Origin: Diospyros lotus
Taxonomy: Eukaryota > Streptophyta > Magnoliopsida > Ericales > Ebenaceae
DNA: 64,000 bases
NCBI RefSeq assembly: GCF_014633365.1
Contig: NC_068339.1
Coordinates: forward strand, 873,001 to 937,000
Direction: 5' to 3'
The notes under the pieces were generated by a model. It saw only the letters and a list, made by a program, of their open reading frames with translations, was not told where the DNA came from and made no database searches. Position 1 is the first letter of the stretch; every line of letters starts with the position of its first letter. Positions 1 through 12,548 of this stretch are shown in pieces. The translations under genes were made by a program, and so were the position numbers.

Positions 1-997
1 TATTAAGAGGAAGTTAGGCTTCTAATCTTATCTCATTAGAAGCATACCAGAAGAAACGAGCATGATTAAATTACAACTAAAACAACAAGGCAAAAACAAT
101 CAGAGGAAGTTTTTCAAAGGGATACCATGAAACCAGTACTTGGGTTTAATTATTGTAGCAAATAGAAGAAGCATGGAAATACAGCAGACAGTATTCAATT
201 TACTCCTGGCAAAATACTATCAAGAACACTCTGAAGAAGCTATAAATGTTAAAGAAAGGCGATACCCTCAATTTCAAAAAGTCATACAGGATCAGGAGTA
301 GCTTCATCCATTAGCCTCCCTGTTGACCGAGACAAATTGATAGACTAAAGAGCAAGGCACAAGGCTTCTGCCACTACGAGGCTGATGAATGGTCCAAGTT
401 ATAAGGCTTTATCCCCTTGAGAGGACAGGCTGTTTCAGTTTTGGAACCCACTGATGCTTACAAAGGAGCAAGCTAACCCCCGGGAAAAGCCATCAATCTA
501 ACAACTTTGATCGAACACACCCAAAAAAATGAGAAAAGTGAAAATAAAATAACAAGAAAAAAGAGGTAACATGAATATTTTATTTTTTTCATTATTTTTC
601 AAAGTTCAAAGATTTGGCTCCAATATTTATTGATTTTTTTGGACAACCAAATGATTGGGTTCTTGGACCTTTATTTCTATATGTGACAGAGCCAGAGAGG
701 AAGGAAGCAGAAAGTTGAGATTCAGCAATGAAAAAATATTAAGTTTGAGTGTTCTGTTTATCTTGTTTTCTGTATATATGGCACACCGGGATATGCTCTG
801 ATTTGGGTTCTATACAGACTTTCTCTATCTATACATATCCTTTTACTTAAAAAAAAAAAATGTTAAGCATGTAGCAGTATTATGATCTTAAAGAAAATAT
901 TTACCTCACACAGGTACCTGAGCCCACAAGTTTGAACTAAAAAAATCAACTGGTACAAACTTAGCATTAGTGTTCTACTTGTAACAAGAAGACTTAC
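1..997 (-). other. Intron sequence of the K+ channel gene, no exon seen
   Basis: The donor after codon 414 (GTAAGT, 997-992 on minus) opens an intron that fills the rest of the left edge. I looked on the minus strand for the next conserved stretch of this family (the cyclic-nucleotide-binding region starting near LHEEFFLPGE) and did not find it. Only AT-rich, non-coding sequence is visible. Confidence 0.6.
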
Positions 998-3900
998 AAT
1001 CTGTTTAATGAATCCTAATGAGCAGCCCCTAAAAAGGGAAACCTCTTTAATGATTGGCTCATATAACTTCTGTGAGATCTGTGAAGAAAAACAAATCATG
1101 GGGAAAAATAATCCAAGATTTAGACTTCTTTCTGCAGCAAAAAAGAAAATTGCAAATTCAACAAAATCAACAGGTCATGAGTGAACTATGTCAAAGAAAC
1201 CAAGTTAATATTGATAGTTGTTCGTCTTTTTATTTTTTTACTTTGTGTTTTGCGTGTAGTCAACATTGAATATAGAACTAGCATAAATTATGCATGCTAT
1301 CGCTCTTATTAGTTTTAGAATACCTTAGCTCGAGTGGAGATTGGAATATCCTGAAGAACAGCAGCCTCTGTGTAACTGCTTTCATACTGAAGTCTCAAGT
1401 GGCCTTTGACCTCATTACTGAGACCCTTTCCAAGTTTGTGTCTGTTCATGTATTTAATAAGATCTGTCATTTTGTCCCTAAACCTTTCTGTTTTTGATCC
1501 TTTTACAATCAATGCCGTCATGTTACCAAGTAGATAAGCACCAAGAATCATATCAAAAGAGACATAGGCCATTACAAAAATCATTTCCCTGATATTGACA
1601 GCATGTATCTCTCCGTAACCTGTAGCATTATGCCAGAGTGGAAAGAAATCAATGCATATAATTGAGAAACCCTTCTCTAAGAAAAATTGTAGCACTACAT
1701 CATTCTCACCAAAAAGAGAAACATTGTTTACAGTGCATGGTACAAGTGTTGGAAAGAAACAAGTGTACCAATATGAACAACAACATGCACATGGATAGCA
1801 GATAATATAAAATACGATTATGCAGGATATATTTATTAGATATGCTCAAGAAAGAAGGACAGGTTCATGGCTGAACATATTGTCGGTTCACCAGGAATTC
1901 TAGGCTAACTACTTGCCAAAAAATAGTAATAATTGTTGGGAAAATCGGACTATTTTTCCCAAAATCAACCTCACCTTAAATAATACCCGACAACAACTAT
2001 TGAATATAAAAATAAATAAAACACCAGAAATTAACGAAGTTCAACCAATTTGGCCTACGTCCTCGAACACCACCAAAAATATTTCACTAATATTCAAGGA
2101 GAGAAATACAAAGAGAGAGAGAGAGAAATAAATACAATTATGAAATTGTGGGATGAATTTACAAAAGGGGGAGAAGGTCTTTTTATATTCAAAAGAGACC
2201 CTCCCAAACCCACTACCAACCAATGTGGGATTATGGGAGGGCGCCACAAAGTCAACAAATCTCCACCTTAGCAAATCTCCCAAATTCCTCAAAATTCTCT
2301 TCAAATAAGCTATCATCAGTAGTGTTTTCAAATGCGCTATGAAGCGCCAACTTCAAATGCTAAGGATATTAATCAAGTTCAAATAATATTTGAACTTCAC
2401 CGCTGTCACAACCTTAGTCATCATATTAGCAAGATTTTCAATGGTTTGGATCTTCTGAATCTATATCTCTCCTTCTTCTATAATTTCCCGTACAAAGTGA
2501 TATATTACATCGATATGCTTCATCCTTGCATGATAAACTTGGTTTTTTGCTAAGTGAGTGGCACTCTAACTGTCACAGTGTACCTCGATGTACTTCTGAC
2601 CAATTTCCAATTCATCAAGCAATCTATAAAGCCAAATTGCTTCCTTCGCAACCTCTGTAACTGCCATGTACTCTGCTTCTATGGTAGACAAAGCAACTAT
2701 AAACCGTAAAGTAGACCTCCAACTAACCGGTGTCTTTGCTAAAGTGAACATGTAACTAGTAATAGATAGACATTTATCCATATCACCCGCATAGTCAGAA
2801 TCACAATAACCAACTATGTATTTACCTGCTTTCTCCTCCCTCTCAAACACTAAGCCGACATCTACGGTATTCAGAATATACTGCAGAATCCATTTCATAG
2901 CTTGTCAATGTTCCTTTCCAGAATCATGCATATACCTGCTCACAACTCCTACTACTTGTAAAATATCGGGCCCTATACACATCATAACATATATGAACCT
3001 ACCAACAGCTTTTGTATACGGAACTTTTGACATATACTCTTGTTCTGCAACACTCTTCGAAGAAAAAGATGCACTAAGTTTGAAATGAGGAGCTAATGGG
3101 GTACTCACAGGTTTTGACTTTTCATTCCTGCCAAAATGTTGTGGTACTTTCTTCAGATATGTTTTCTGAGTCAAACAAAGTCTTCCCCTTTTCTTGTCTC
3201 TGATTATTTCCATGCCGAGAATCTTCTTGGCTTCACCCAAGTCTTTCATTTTGAACTCCTTATGCAATTGAGCCTTTAATTTTTCAATTCTTCACTATTT
3301 TTGAAAGCTATCAGCATATCATCAACATACAGGATAAGATAGATGAAAGATCCATCTTGTAGCTTGCACAAATACACACAGTGATCATATTTGCTTTTTG
3401 TGTACTTCTACCCTAACATAAAACTTGTCAAATTGTTTGTACCACTGTCTTAAAGATTGCTTCAATCCGTACAACGATTTGTTTAGTTTGCAAACTCAAT
3501 TTTCTTTACCAGCATCTCTAAAACCTTCTGATTGAGTCATATAGATTTCCTCTTCCAAGTCACCGTGTAGAAACGCGATTTTCACATCCATCTAAACTAG
3601 TTCCAAATCCAATTGCGCTACCAAGGCCAACAAAATTCTAATAGAGGAATGTTTTGCAACTGGAGAAAAAACTTAATTATAATCAATACCCTCCGTTTGA
3701 GCGTAACCTTTAGCCACCAACCTTGCCTTGTAGCGAACATTATTATTGTCGGGAAATCCATCCTTCTTTGCATATACCCATTTGCATCCAATTGCCTTCT
3801 TTCCCTTCAGTAAGCTAGCTAACCTCCATGTCTCATTCTTCTGAAAGAACTACATTTCTTCATTCATGGCTTTCCTCCACTTTTCATTTTCTGAACTTTG

Positions 3901-6900
3901 GACAGCTTCATTATAAGTGGCAGGAATATCATCATTTACAATTGGAGATGCATAGACTACCATATCAACAAAATGAACAGGTTTGTGGATCTCTTGTCGT
4001 GGCCTTCCTGTTGCTATTGATTCTTGTTATTGTGGAGGTTCTTGGGTCGAAACCTCTTCTTCATCTAACGACTCATCTGCCGTAGGAGTGTCTCTGCCTA
4101 ATTTGCTATTCACTGCTGGATCAATAATTCTTCTTTCAAACTCCACCTGCTTTGGAGTATTCTCCACCTGTTGTGTTCATTCGTTACTGTTTTCAACATG
4201 ACAGATTCATCAAAAGTAACATCCTTACTAAAGATTATCTTATTCGATTCCAGACACCAGAGCCGATATCCTTTTAGTCCAAAAATGATCCCCATGAACA
4301 GTGTTTTCTTCACTCTTGGATCCAACTTGGATTCCTTAACATGATAGTGTACAGTGGAACTAAATACATGTAAGGAATTATAATCATTAGCAGGTTTTTC
4401 AAACCATACCTCAAAAGGTAAACTTCCACAAATAACAATTGATGGCAACCGATTCATATGTCACAACTTCAGCCCAAAATTGCATGTCCAACCTAGCATT
4501 GGACAACATACACCAAACTTTCTCCAGCAACGTTCAGTTCATACGCTCTACCACCCCATTCTGTTGCGGTGTATCTCTGACTGTAAAGTGTCAAGCAATA
4601 CCTTCATCTTGGTAGACCTTGTCAAATGGATCATTTCTATACTCACCACCATTATCTGGTCTTAATTGTTTGATCCTTCTGACAATCTGAGTTTCCACCA
4701 TATTTTTCCATTGAAGGAAATATCCCAATACTTCATCCTTTTTCTTTAAAGAATACACCTACACTCTTCAGGAAAAATCATCAACAAAGGTAATATAGTA
4801 GTGTTTGCCTCCCATAGATGCTATCTTGGATGGTCCCCACACATTTGAGTGAACATAATCCAGAATACTCTTAGTATCATGGATTACAGTATCAAATTTC
4901 ACTCTCGTCTGCTTCCCCTTGACATAGTGCTCACAAAAGTCTAATTTGCAAGTCTTGACACCTTCCAATAATCTTTGCTTGGCTAAAATTTGCAAAGATT
5001 TTTCACCTGCATATCCCAAACGCATATGCCACAGTTTGGTTGCTTTTGTATCCCTGTCATCATTGGAAGCTGTTGTTGTTGTTGTCCTAATAACTACATT
5101 ACCTTGATAGTAATACGAGTTATTCTTCTTTTGTATACCTTTCATCATTACAAGTGCACCGGAGATCACCTTTTTAACTCAATTTTCTGCAGTTACCTTC
5201 AATCCCTTAGATTCCAATGTTCTCACAGAAATGAGATTCTTTGTCAAACTCAGCACATATCTCACATCTTTCAGTATTCTGGTTGATCCATCATAATTCC
5301 TCAAATGGATTATGCCAACTCCGATTATTTCACAATATGTGTCGTTTGCTGTGTAAACAACTCCTCCATCAAGCTCTTGAAAGTCAAAGAACTAGTCCCG
5401 ATTAGGACACATATGGTGGTTGCAACCTGAATTCGAAAGCCAAGCACCAAAATAGCTTGTTGAAGAAATAAGAACTAGTGAAAGATTTGTTTCATCATCA
5501 AATTCAACAATATTTGAGACGGCATTCCCTTTGTCAGATTTGCCTTTAGCTTTTAACTTTGGATAGTCTTTCTTCCAGTAGCCTTTCTCCCGACAAAAGG
5601 CATACTCATCTTTGTTCGGTTTGGATCTCGAACTGGATCTCCCTCTCCTTCCTTTCTTCTGATTATGCGAACGACCTCTTACAGTCAATGCTTCTAATGA
5701 GCCATGTGTTGCTTATTTTTTATCTTTCTTTCTCAACTCATAGCTATACAAAACAACACAAACTTCACTAAGAGATACCTGAACCTTCCCGTGAAGCAAA
5801 GTAGTTTCAATAAATTCAAACTCCTCGAGAAAGGATCCCAACAACATCAAAGCCAAATCCTCATTCTTGAACGTTTCATCCAAATTCATCAAATCAGCTA
5901 CCAACTGATTAACAGTAGTGATATGATCATTTATCATGGTACTAGGAACATAAATAAAACAAAATAATCTATTTTTCATGTAGAACTTATTCTAACCGCT
6001 TTTCTTCAAAAAAAAATTCTCCAATGCCTTCCATAGTGTACCGGTAGAATTTTCTTTTAAAAATGCATACTTTTGTTCTCTAGACAGGCATGATCGAATT
6101 GTACCACACATTAATCGATTGATGATCTTCCATTTTTTTTCTTCAATATCATCTGATTTCTTTTCCTCAAAAGCGATATCTAGACCTTACTGAAAAAGAG
6201 CATCTAAAACCTCGCATTGCTACATGCCGAAATGACCCGAACTGTCAAACACCACCACTGCAATTCTTGTATTCACCAAATTTCTTGCCCAAGTGGGCAA
6301 AGAAGAAGCTCCTGATGTGGATTGTTTTGAACTCTTTTTGCCTGCCATTTCTGCCTTCATGCCATCTTTTATATTCAATAGTTATCAAAGCAGAACAATC
6401 CAAGAAAATCTTTTCTAATGTGAAAAATTAGACTCAGTTGCAACCACAGAGCATACTAAGAAAAGCTTAGCAAAAATGATCTTTTATGATGTGAAACATC
6501 AGACTCAACTACAACCACAAAACATACTAAGAAACCTTGGACTCTAATACTAATTATTGGAAAAATCGGGCTATTTTTTCCAAAATCAACCTCGCCGTAA
6601 ATAATACTGACAACAACTATTGAATATAAAAATAAATAAAACACCAAAAATTAATGAGATTCGATCAATTTAGCCTACGTCTTTGGACACCATAAAAAAT
6701 ATTTCACTGATATTCAACTAGAAAAATACAAAGAAAGAGAGAGAGAGAGAAATACAATTATGAAATTGTGGGATGAATTTACAAAGGGAGGAGAAGGTCC
6801 TTTTATATTCAAAAGATACCCTCCCAAACCCACTGCCAACCGATATGGGATTATGGGAGGGAGCCACAAAGTCAATAATAATAAAATAATCCAAAAAATT

Positions 6901-9202
6901 TGTAAATATGTGCAGAGCATATATACTAATCCTCTGCCTGTATATACCGTCCGTCGTGGTGCGGTGTGGAGGGGTGATGACGGTCTGTGGCCGGTGGTGG
7001 GTACGACCTGATGGGGGCGAGGCGGTGCGAATGGCTAGCCGGGGGGGCAATGGCTATCTGAGTGGCGGTGTGGGGAAGGGCGACGGCGATCTGTGGCCGG
7101 TGGTGGGGGCGAGCAGTAGAGGGAGGGGCGACGACGGACAGTGCGAGCGGCGGGAGGGGGCGACATCGGATGGTGCTTGCGAAGGTGGTGGGTTTGAGAA
7201 AGACAGTATGAGAGAGAGAGTGAAAATGGGCGGGCTTCATAAAGTTGTCCGTCTCTACAAGTAGCTTTAAGGGGGTTGTAATTGCAATTTAGGGTATAGA
7301 TGTGTAATTTTGACCTAAATTCTCAACAAAATTGTTCATTTAGCATTATCCTAAAAAAAAAAATAACTTTCTCCCTGGCCAGAAAATATTTTAAAAAGTA
7401 AACAATTACTATATTGAAAAACTTTTACATCTGACAGCAGTCATATCAAGTTAAACTGACATATCACCAGAGAAATAATCAATGAATGCAAAAAGTAGTC
7501 AAGAAATAAAGCCAAATATAAAAAATTCAACGAACTTAGCAAATGTAGGACATAATAAAGGAAGCTTACCAACAGTTGCCATTGTAACAATAGCAAAGTA
7601 TAAGGATGTTATATAACGCCTCCAAAGATCAATATCTCTGAAGTGTGAATAACTGTAATCGCCCATCTGTAAACTTCCTATCCATGTATAACCTTCCCTT
7701 GATGGAGGCAGCGTTGTAGCCAAATAGTAGAAAATGCAAGCTGCAGTGTGTGTGCAATACAGTTCCACAACAAGAAGTTTCACGATCCTTGTAAACAAAT
7801 AGTTGATACGGATATCTTTCTCCATCTTTGCAAAAAACTCTGTCACTCTAAGTGCCCGACTTAGCCTTATCCACAGTAGGTACCTTACTGGCTCCTTTCT
7901 GCCACAAGCCTAACAGGAGCAGATGGCTTAGAATGAACAATGGAACAGGATATAATGAAGTAAACATAAGCAAATTAAATGACAGAGGAACCAACGAAAT
8001 AAAGCACCGTTCGGAATTTCAAATTGGCTGCGCGTGGCGTCGGGGGTGGGGGGAGAAAAGGTGAAAAAATGAAAGTACAAATATCATGGAAAGATAGGAA
8101 ATTTTAACAAAAAATTAACTACTCGTGCGAATTCCTGATTACAAGGAATTCACATTTTATGCATTATCACGTTCATCGTAAGATCAGCGATTCAGCAAAG
8201 AATATTCATAATTCATTCACAAACAAAAAATTTTAGAGATACTCCTTCGCAATCAAACATCGCCAAAAAGAAGCCTAAACAGTGATTGGGAGAGGCAAGG
8301 TGAGTGCAGTACCTTGTAAATACCGTCCCAAGGCAAGCAACCAAGAAAATCAACCAGAAACCGAGACTTCAAGTACCTGAACGATATCAAAGACCAGAAA
8401 CCGAAAATCGAAGTCGAATCCAGCAAATATGCGAGACGAAGCAGCTTTCAGGTGGCAAAGGAGAAGTAGAGAGAGAGAGAGAAATATATACCGGAGAGCG
8501 ATGAGCTTGCGAGAGTGTACGAGTCGGTGGGAGTGGGAGTCTCTGTAGGCGACGAAGAATCGGACCACAATGTCTACAAGGAAGGCGATCTGGCCGGCCG
8601 CGTCGAGGAGGAAAAGGTTCTCCGGCAAGCCTCTGAAGAAGCCGAACTCCAATGGCGTGAAGAAGGAGGAGTACACCGCCCATAGCAGAATGAATTGCGT
8701 CCATGCCAAGTACCACCTACGCAGAACGTCGACACATATACATGATCCACCTTAAAGTTTATACAAAATACAGAAGTATCCCTTATGTTTTAAAAAATTA
8801 CATTGAATATTACCACTATTCAAAAATATCAAACTATTATTCAACTTCAATGTTTATACTTCAGTAAACCTGAAAGGGGTCTCGCAGAATACTCTACTTA
8901 ATATTATTTCAATAATGTTTATATATTTTATGAAGACAAAATATAGGAATGATTGGAGGAGAGTACCCGTTGTCGGGACGAATGAAAAATGCGTCGGAAG
9001 GTGGGGCGGCGGCAACCAAGTCTCTGCTGCTGGCGCTGGCGGTGAGCTGGGAGTCGGAGCGGAACAGCCTGAGAAGAGCCTTCCAGGAGGGCTTGGCGGT
9101 GGCGGAGCCCTCCGGTAACTCATCGTCCTCAACCCTGCGGAGCACTTCGTCGTCTTCCTCTTCTGAATCTTCCACTCTGCGTCTGCTCTCATGCAGCTTC
9201 AT
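998..9202 (-). CDS. SKOR: SKOR/GORK-type outward-rectifying Shaker K+ channel, 5' part (first six exons; gene runs off the left edge)
   Basis: Exons on the minus strand are 9202-8967, 8716-8492, 8376-8313, 7909-7570, 1619-1324 and 1078-998. All introns are GT-AG, phases agree, and they give 414 codons. Product: plasma-membrane voltage-gated channel that releases K+ outward (xylem loading or guard cells in Arabidopsis). Visible parts are an acidic N-terminus; S1-S2 (FFTPLEFGFFRGLPENLF); S3 (FLVDFLGCLPWDGIYK); the Arg-bearing S4 (VRYLLWIRLSRALRV); S5 (YCTHTAACIFYYLATTLP); the pore TVGYGE; S6 with the SFDMILGAYL stretch; and the start of the C-linker (LQYESSYTEAAVLQDIPIS). The cyclic-nucleotide-binding, ankyrin and KHA parts expected of a protein of about 820 aa lie beyond base 1. 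Start chosen at the first ATG of exon 1. The intron 7569-1620 contains a copia element. Oddity: the filter ends in Glu, where the family has Asp. SKOR versus GORK is not settled. Confidence 0.93.
1934..2257 (-). repeat. 3' LTR of the copia element
   Basis: 324 bp, beginning TGTTGACTTTGTGGC and ending CCCAACA on the minus strand (TG...CA). It contains a short GA run. It differs from the 5' LTR at roughly one position in ten by eye, so the insertion is old. Confidence 0.93.
2566..6348 (-). pseudogene. Degenerate copia gag-pol
   Basis: On the minus strand, gag begins at the ATG at 6348 (MAGKKSSKQS). The nucleocapsid zinc knuckle near 5560-5600 has lost Cys positions (CREKGYWKKDYPK). The protease-type motif near 5400-5440 reads NSGCNHHMC, with Asn where the catalytic Asp of DSG is expected. 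A pre-integrase His/Cys region and the start of the integrase core (FVDDFS) lie at 4768-5169. The reverse-transcriptase signature YVDD is encoded near 3318-3329. RNase H (GYCDSDYAGD, LSTIEAEYMA) lies at 2566-2898. Frames are interrupted by numerous stops and shifts between these blocks. This is a plant retrotransposon relic. Confidence 0.9.
6555..6877 (-). repeat. 5' LTR of the copia element
   Basis: 323 bp, collinear with the 1934-2257 copy. Its termini are eroded: the minus-strand start is TATTGAC instead of TGTTGAC, and the end is CCAATA. Adjacent to the ATAAT duplication at 6878-6882. Confidence 0.93.
6883..7330. other. GC-rich island inside the K+ channel intron
   Basis: Between the copia duplication and exon 4, bases about 6955-7220 are strikingly G-rich on the plus strand and contain overlapping open frames on both strands (up to 118 codons) rich in Gly/Arg or Pro/His. 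I recognise no domain. A small hairpin (GCAGAG...CTCTGC) sits at about 6911-6938. It may be a second inserted element or captured gene fragment; its origin is not resolved. Confidence 0.4.
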
Positions 9203-11713
9203 CTTCTTCAGGCAGCGAGCTAATAAGCCAATTTAGCCAATGGTTATGGATTGGCTCCTCTCTTTTTATTCTATGAGATCCGGACACATGGAGGCTTTGC
9301 ATTTGAGAAGACGAGTGTAAATTTGATTCCCGGCCATTTCAGAATTTTCTTAATTTTTTTTTTTTAATCACATTTACCATTGAACTTTTCAAATTGAGCC
9401 CAAAAAAATCTAGAATTTTAGGGGGTAAATGGAACTAAAAATTATTATTTTATAGACAAAGGAAAGCATTTTAAAAAAGTTGAGGGATGAATTAATGTCC
9501 AAAATAATTTTAAGGACTAATTTGATCAAAATAAAAAATTAAATAGTCAATTTAATTTTTTCTTATAAATTAACATAAATTCATATTCAAATAATTTTAA
9601 AATTTACATTAATAAATGTGACGCTAATCTTTTCTTTGTTAAAAGAATTTGACGTTCAAAAGATAAATTATATGTTAATAAAAATTAAAATCTAATAATT
9701 GTGATGATAAAAAATAAAATATAATATACTTTATTTATTTTAAAATATAAAATCTAAAAATCAATAATTTAATTTATTCTTTAAATTTATATAAAATTTA
9801 TTTTAATTTTATTAAAATCCTAAACTCTAAATTTTAAAATTTATCAATACCCTAATCAATCCATGGGCTCAAGAATTTAGGCTTAATATATGCAACGCTC
9901 ACTCAACAATTAAAAAATAGATCATTTAGTATTTTACGTATAAGATGTCAAGATTTGATATTTTAATTATTATAAATAATTAATTTAAATTTTTCTTGTA
10001 ACGTATACGAACGCTTTCATTTTCACGAGAAGCAACCAACTAATAATATTTAAATAGGTTAACTATTTTACCATACTCCCTCATTAATTAAAAATTATAT
10101 TATTAAATTCTTAATATATAAAATTTTAAAATTTTACATCTCAATTATTAAAAATTATTATTTTAATTTTGTATCAAAGCATTAGTTTAATTTAATTAAG
10201 AGCTTAAACTTGAACACCAATGTCCGTCAATACCGATATCCAGTATATGGGCTGAGGAATTTACAGCAGTGTCGGTAGGCGGGGGCGAGGGAATTTCACT
10301 TCATGAGGCAAAGATCAAGGAATAAAAAAACTAGTGGTGCTAACAAAAGCGAACCAATAAATTCTCTAACTGTTCTTAATGGTGGGGCTACCTTAATCAT
10401 CTGATTGGACTTAAGATTAGCCATTTTTTCTTCGAGATATGTCCTAGTTTAAATTATAGACGTTATGAGATTTTTTTAAATAAATTATTACTTATACAAA
10501 TACGAAGGGGGTTGGTGGGCCCACATGCACATTTGATTTCCTTCAAAGAAGAGACAACAAACATCACACATTAATGAAGATTGGTGAGGGCATTCGACAC
10601 CGTCGATGCGTAGACACAAGGAATCAATTCTTATCCTAATATTTCAATTGCGTTGAAAAATGCTAATTAAAGATTTGAGAAAAGCATATCAGCATAAAAC
10701 CCTTCTTTCATGTCCTCACACTATCATGATTTATTCCATATTTCAATTAATTAAACCTTTTACCTTATCCCGTCTAAAAATAAAAAATATTATTTAAATA
10801 TTTAATTTTAATATTTTAATATATTAAATATAAACTTAAAAATGCGTTTATTTTGAATACGATATTATTTGAACACTTAATTCATAATTTATGTGTATTT
10901 TGCCTGCGTAATCTTATAATTTGAGATTATCCTGACACTTCTTAACTTCAAACACGTCTTAAATGCCTTTAGAGGAAATGGAAGCGAAGTTTTTTTTTTT
11001 TGATAGATATTTTGATATTTAAATCAATCACTATTAGAGAATAACACAACAATAATGATATAATTAGACTATAATAAATGACGTGTCTTGTTCATTCAAC
11101 AATGCGCTTATCTTATGCTTCAATAATGATTCAAATACGATCAATGATAATGAAATCTAGGCTCCACTTAGATTTAGGAATAATATTGAAGCATCATTAG
11201 GTGAATCAAGTTCTTAATTGGTCTTTTCTATCACTTAAATCTTGGTTTTAGGGTATCATTGGACGTTGTTATCCATTATTACTGACTTTTAAACTTATTA
11301 ATTTTTAAAAATAAAATATTATTTAAACATTTAAATTTGATATTTGTGATGACACTGTATTTATCTCTTATACATTTATATATATACAACAAAAAAAAAA
11401 ATACAAAGTATTACCATAAATATCAACCTTGAGCTAAATAGCATTTTTGCTTACAAAATGAGTAAATTTCAAGTGAGCAGCCATTTTCTTTTTCTTTTTT
11501 GTAAATAACAAATTCATTGAACAAGAAAAGCACAAACACGCTTATAACAAATAACTGGGTCATTACCTCGCTTAGGACAAAGAAACAATACAACAACACA
11601 CTAGCTAAAGCACGAAACAACAAATTACAACAAAATAAACCTCAAATGTGCGAGACATAAAACAAGTATGAGGAAAGAAAACAACATACAAAAAGGAAAA
11701 GGAAAAGTCTAAA
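9203..11713. other. AT-rich spacer upstream of the K+ channel gene
   Basis: Contains the 5' leader and promoter of the minus-strand channel gene (first few hundred bases from 9203), followed by about 2 kb of low-complexity A/T sequence with short poly(A)/(T) runs. No convincing coding exon or RNA gene is seen on either strand. Confidence 0.6.
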
Positions 11714-12107
11714 GAGCCCGACGGACTTAACGAAATGGGGCAAAAATATGAAATTGCCCTCGCCCACTTTACAAAATACTCTCTCCATGCTCACTCATCT
11801 CCTTTCCATGGCTGTCACCTCGCTGCTGCCCTCGCCTTGCCTCTGTCGCCTCACTGCCATCTCCACCTCGCCTCGCCGACCATCGTTGCATCTTGAAGAT
11901 GCAGTGACGGTTAGCGAGGCAAGGCGAGGACGATATGGCAGGCGTGACGTCGAGGCAAGGATAGCGATGGGGTAGCGGTCATGGAAGAGAGACGAGCAAG
12001 CAAAGAAATAGCAGTAGTGGCCTATTTTGTAAATTTGCAAAGTGGGAGAGGGCAATTTTGTCTTTTTGTCTTTTTTTTTGTAAGACGTTCGGTAAGCTCG
12101 TCGGGCC
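11714..12107. mobile_element. Candidate TIR transposon (MITE-like, about 390 bp) with GC-rich core
   Basis: The left end (GAGCCCGACGGACTTAACGAA, written in two parts: GAGCCCGACGG and ACTTAACGAA) matches the reverse complement of the right end (GGGCCCGACGA, GCTTACCGAA). The similarity continues inward (AATTGCCCTCGCCCACTTT versus AATTGCCCTCTCCCACTTT). The core at 11800-11970 is GC-rich and itself partly palindromic (CTCGCCTCGCC ... GGCAAGGCGAGG). No clean target duplication was found. The open frames in it are compositional, not recognised proteins. Confidence 0.6.
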
Positions 12108-12392
12108 CCATAGAACGACTTAAAGAAGAATATAACAACCACCCTAAAAAGAACGGGGCTAGAGAAAGCAGTGAAGATGGCCTTAAAGGAAACAAGCTAA
12201 GCCAAAAACTATCTGCTGCCAAAAATAACCCCCATTCAAGATGAATTTTGAAACATGAGTAAATCGTCAAATTCCACGGTACAAGGCCAAGAGAGAGCCC
12301 TGATGAATAATAGAATCTAGCTAGTCTGAAGCCATTAAAAAACCTCATAATTGTCTTGAGAATAAGCGAGAAGCCATGTATTCAAAACGAAT

Positions 12393-12548
12393 CATGCTAG
12401 ATGTACACCTATTTTGTACATCTTGGGCTACATAAGGGAGTATTATGACCAAAATACCTTGCGCCTCTATGCGCTTCATGAGGGATTTTTTTGCCATAAT
12501 ACCCCCTTATGTAGTCCAAGGTGTACAAAATGGGTGTACTAATAGCAT
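12393..12548. mobile_element. Foldback MITE, about 155 bp
   Basis: Nearly the whole element is an inverted repeat. The left arm (ATGCTAGATGTACACC, then ATTTTGTACATCTTGG and CTACATAAGG) mirrors the right arm read backwards (ATGCTATTAGTACACCC, ATTTTGTACACCTTGG, CTACATAAGG). The arms are about 55 bp and flank a short loop. Confidence 0.75.

Larger units (their letters stand above)
1934..6877 (-). mobile_element. Ty1/copia LTR retrotransposon, full-length structure, inactive, inside the K+ channel intron
   Basis: Two LTRs (1934-2257 and 6555-6877) flank an interior with copia order: gag, protease, integrase, reverse transcriptase, RNase H. The 5-bp duplication ATAAT lies on both sides (1929-1933 and 6878-6882). 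Next to the 5' LTR, the minus strand at 6553-6540 reads TAGTATTAGAGTCC, a decayed primer-binding site for initiator Met-tRNA (copia norm TGGTATCAGAGCC). A purine tract AAGGTGGAGATT adjoins the 3' LTR. Reading frames are broken by many stops, so the copy cannot be autonomous. It has the same orientation as the host gene, so its LTR poly(A) and promoter signals would be read in sense within the channel pre-mRNA. Confidence 0.95.

Noticed and set aside
6926..7264. Frames of 104-118 codons in the GC island of the channel intron
   Set aside because: Open on both strands at once, low complexity, no homology seen; kept only as an unexplained island.
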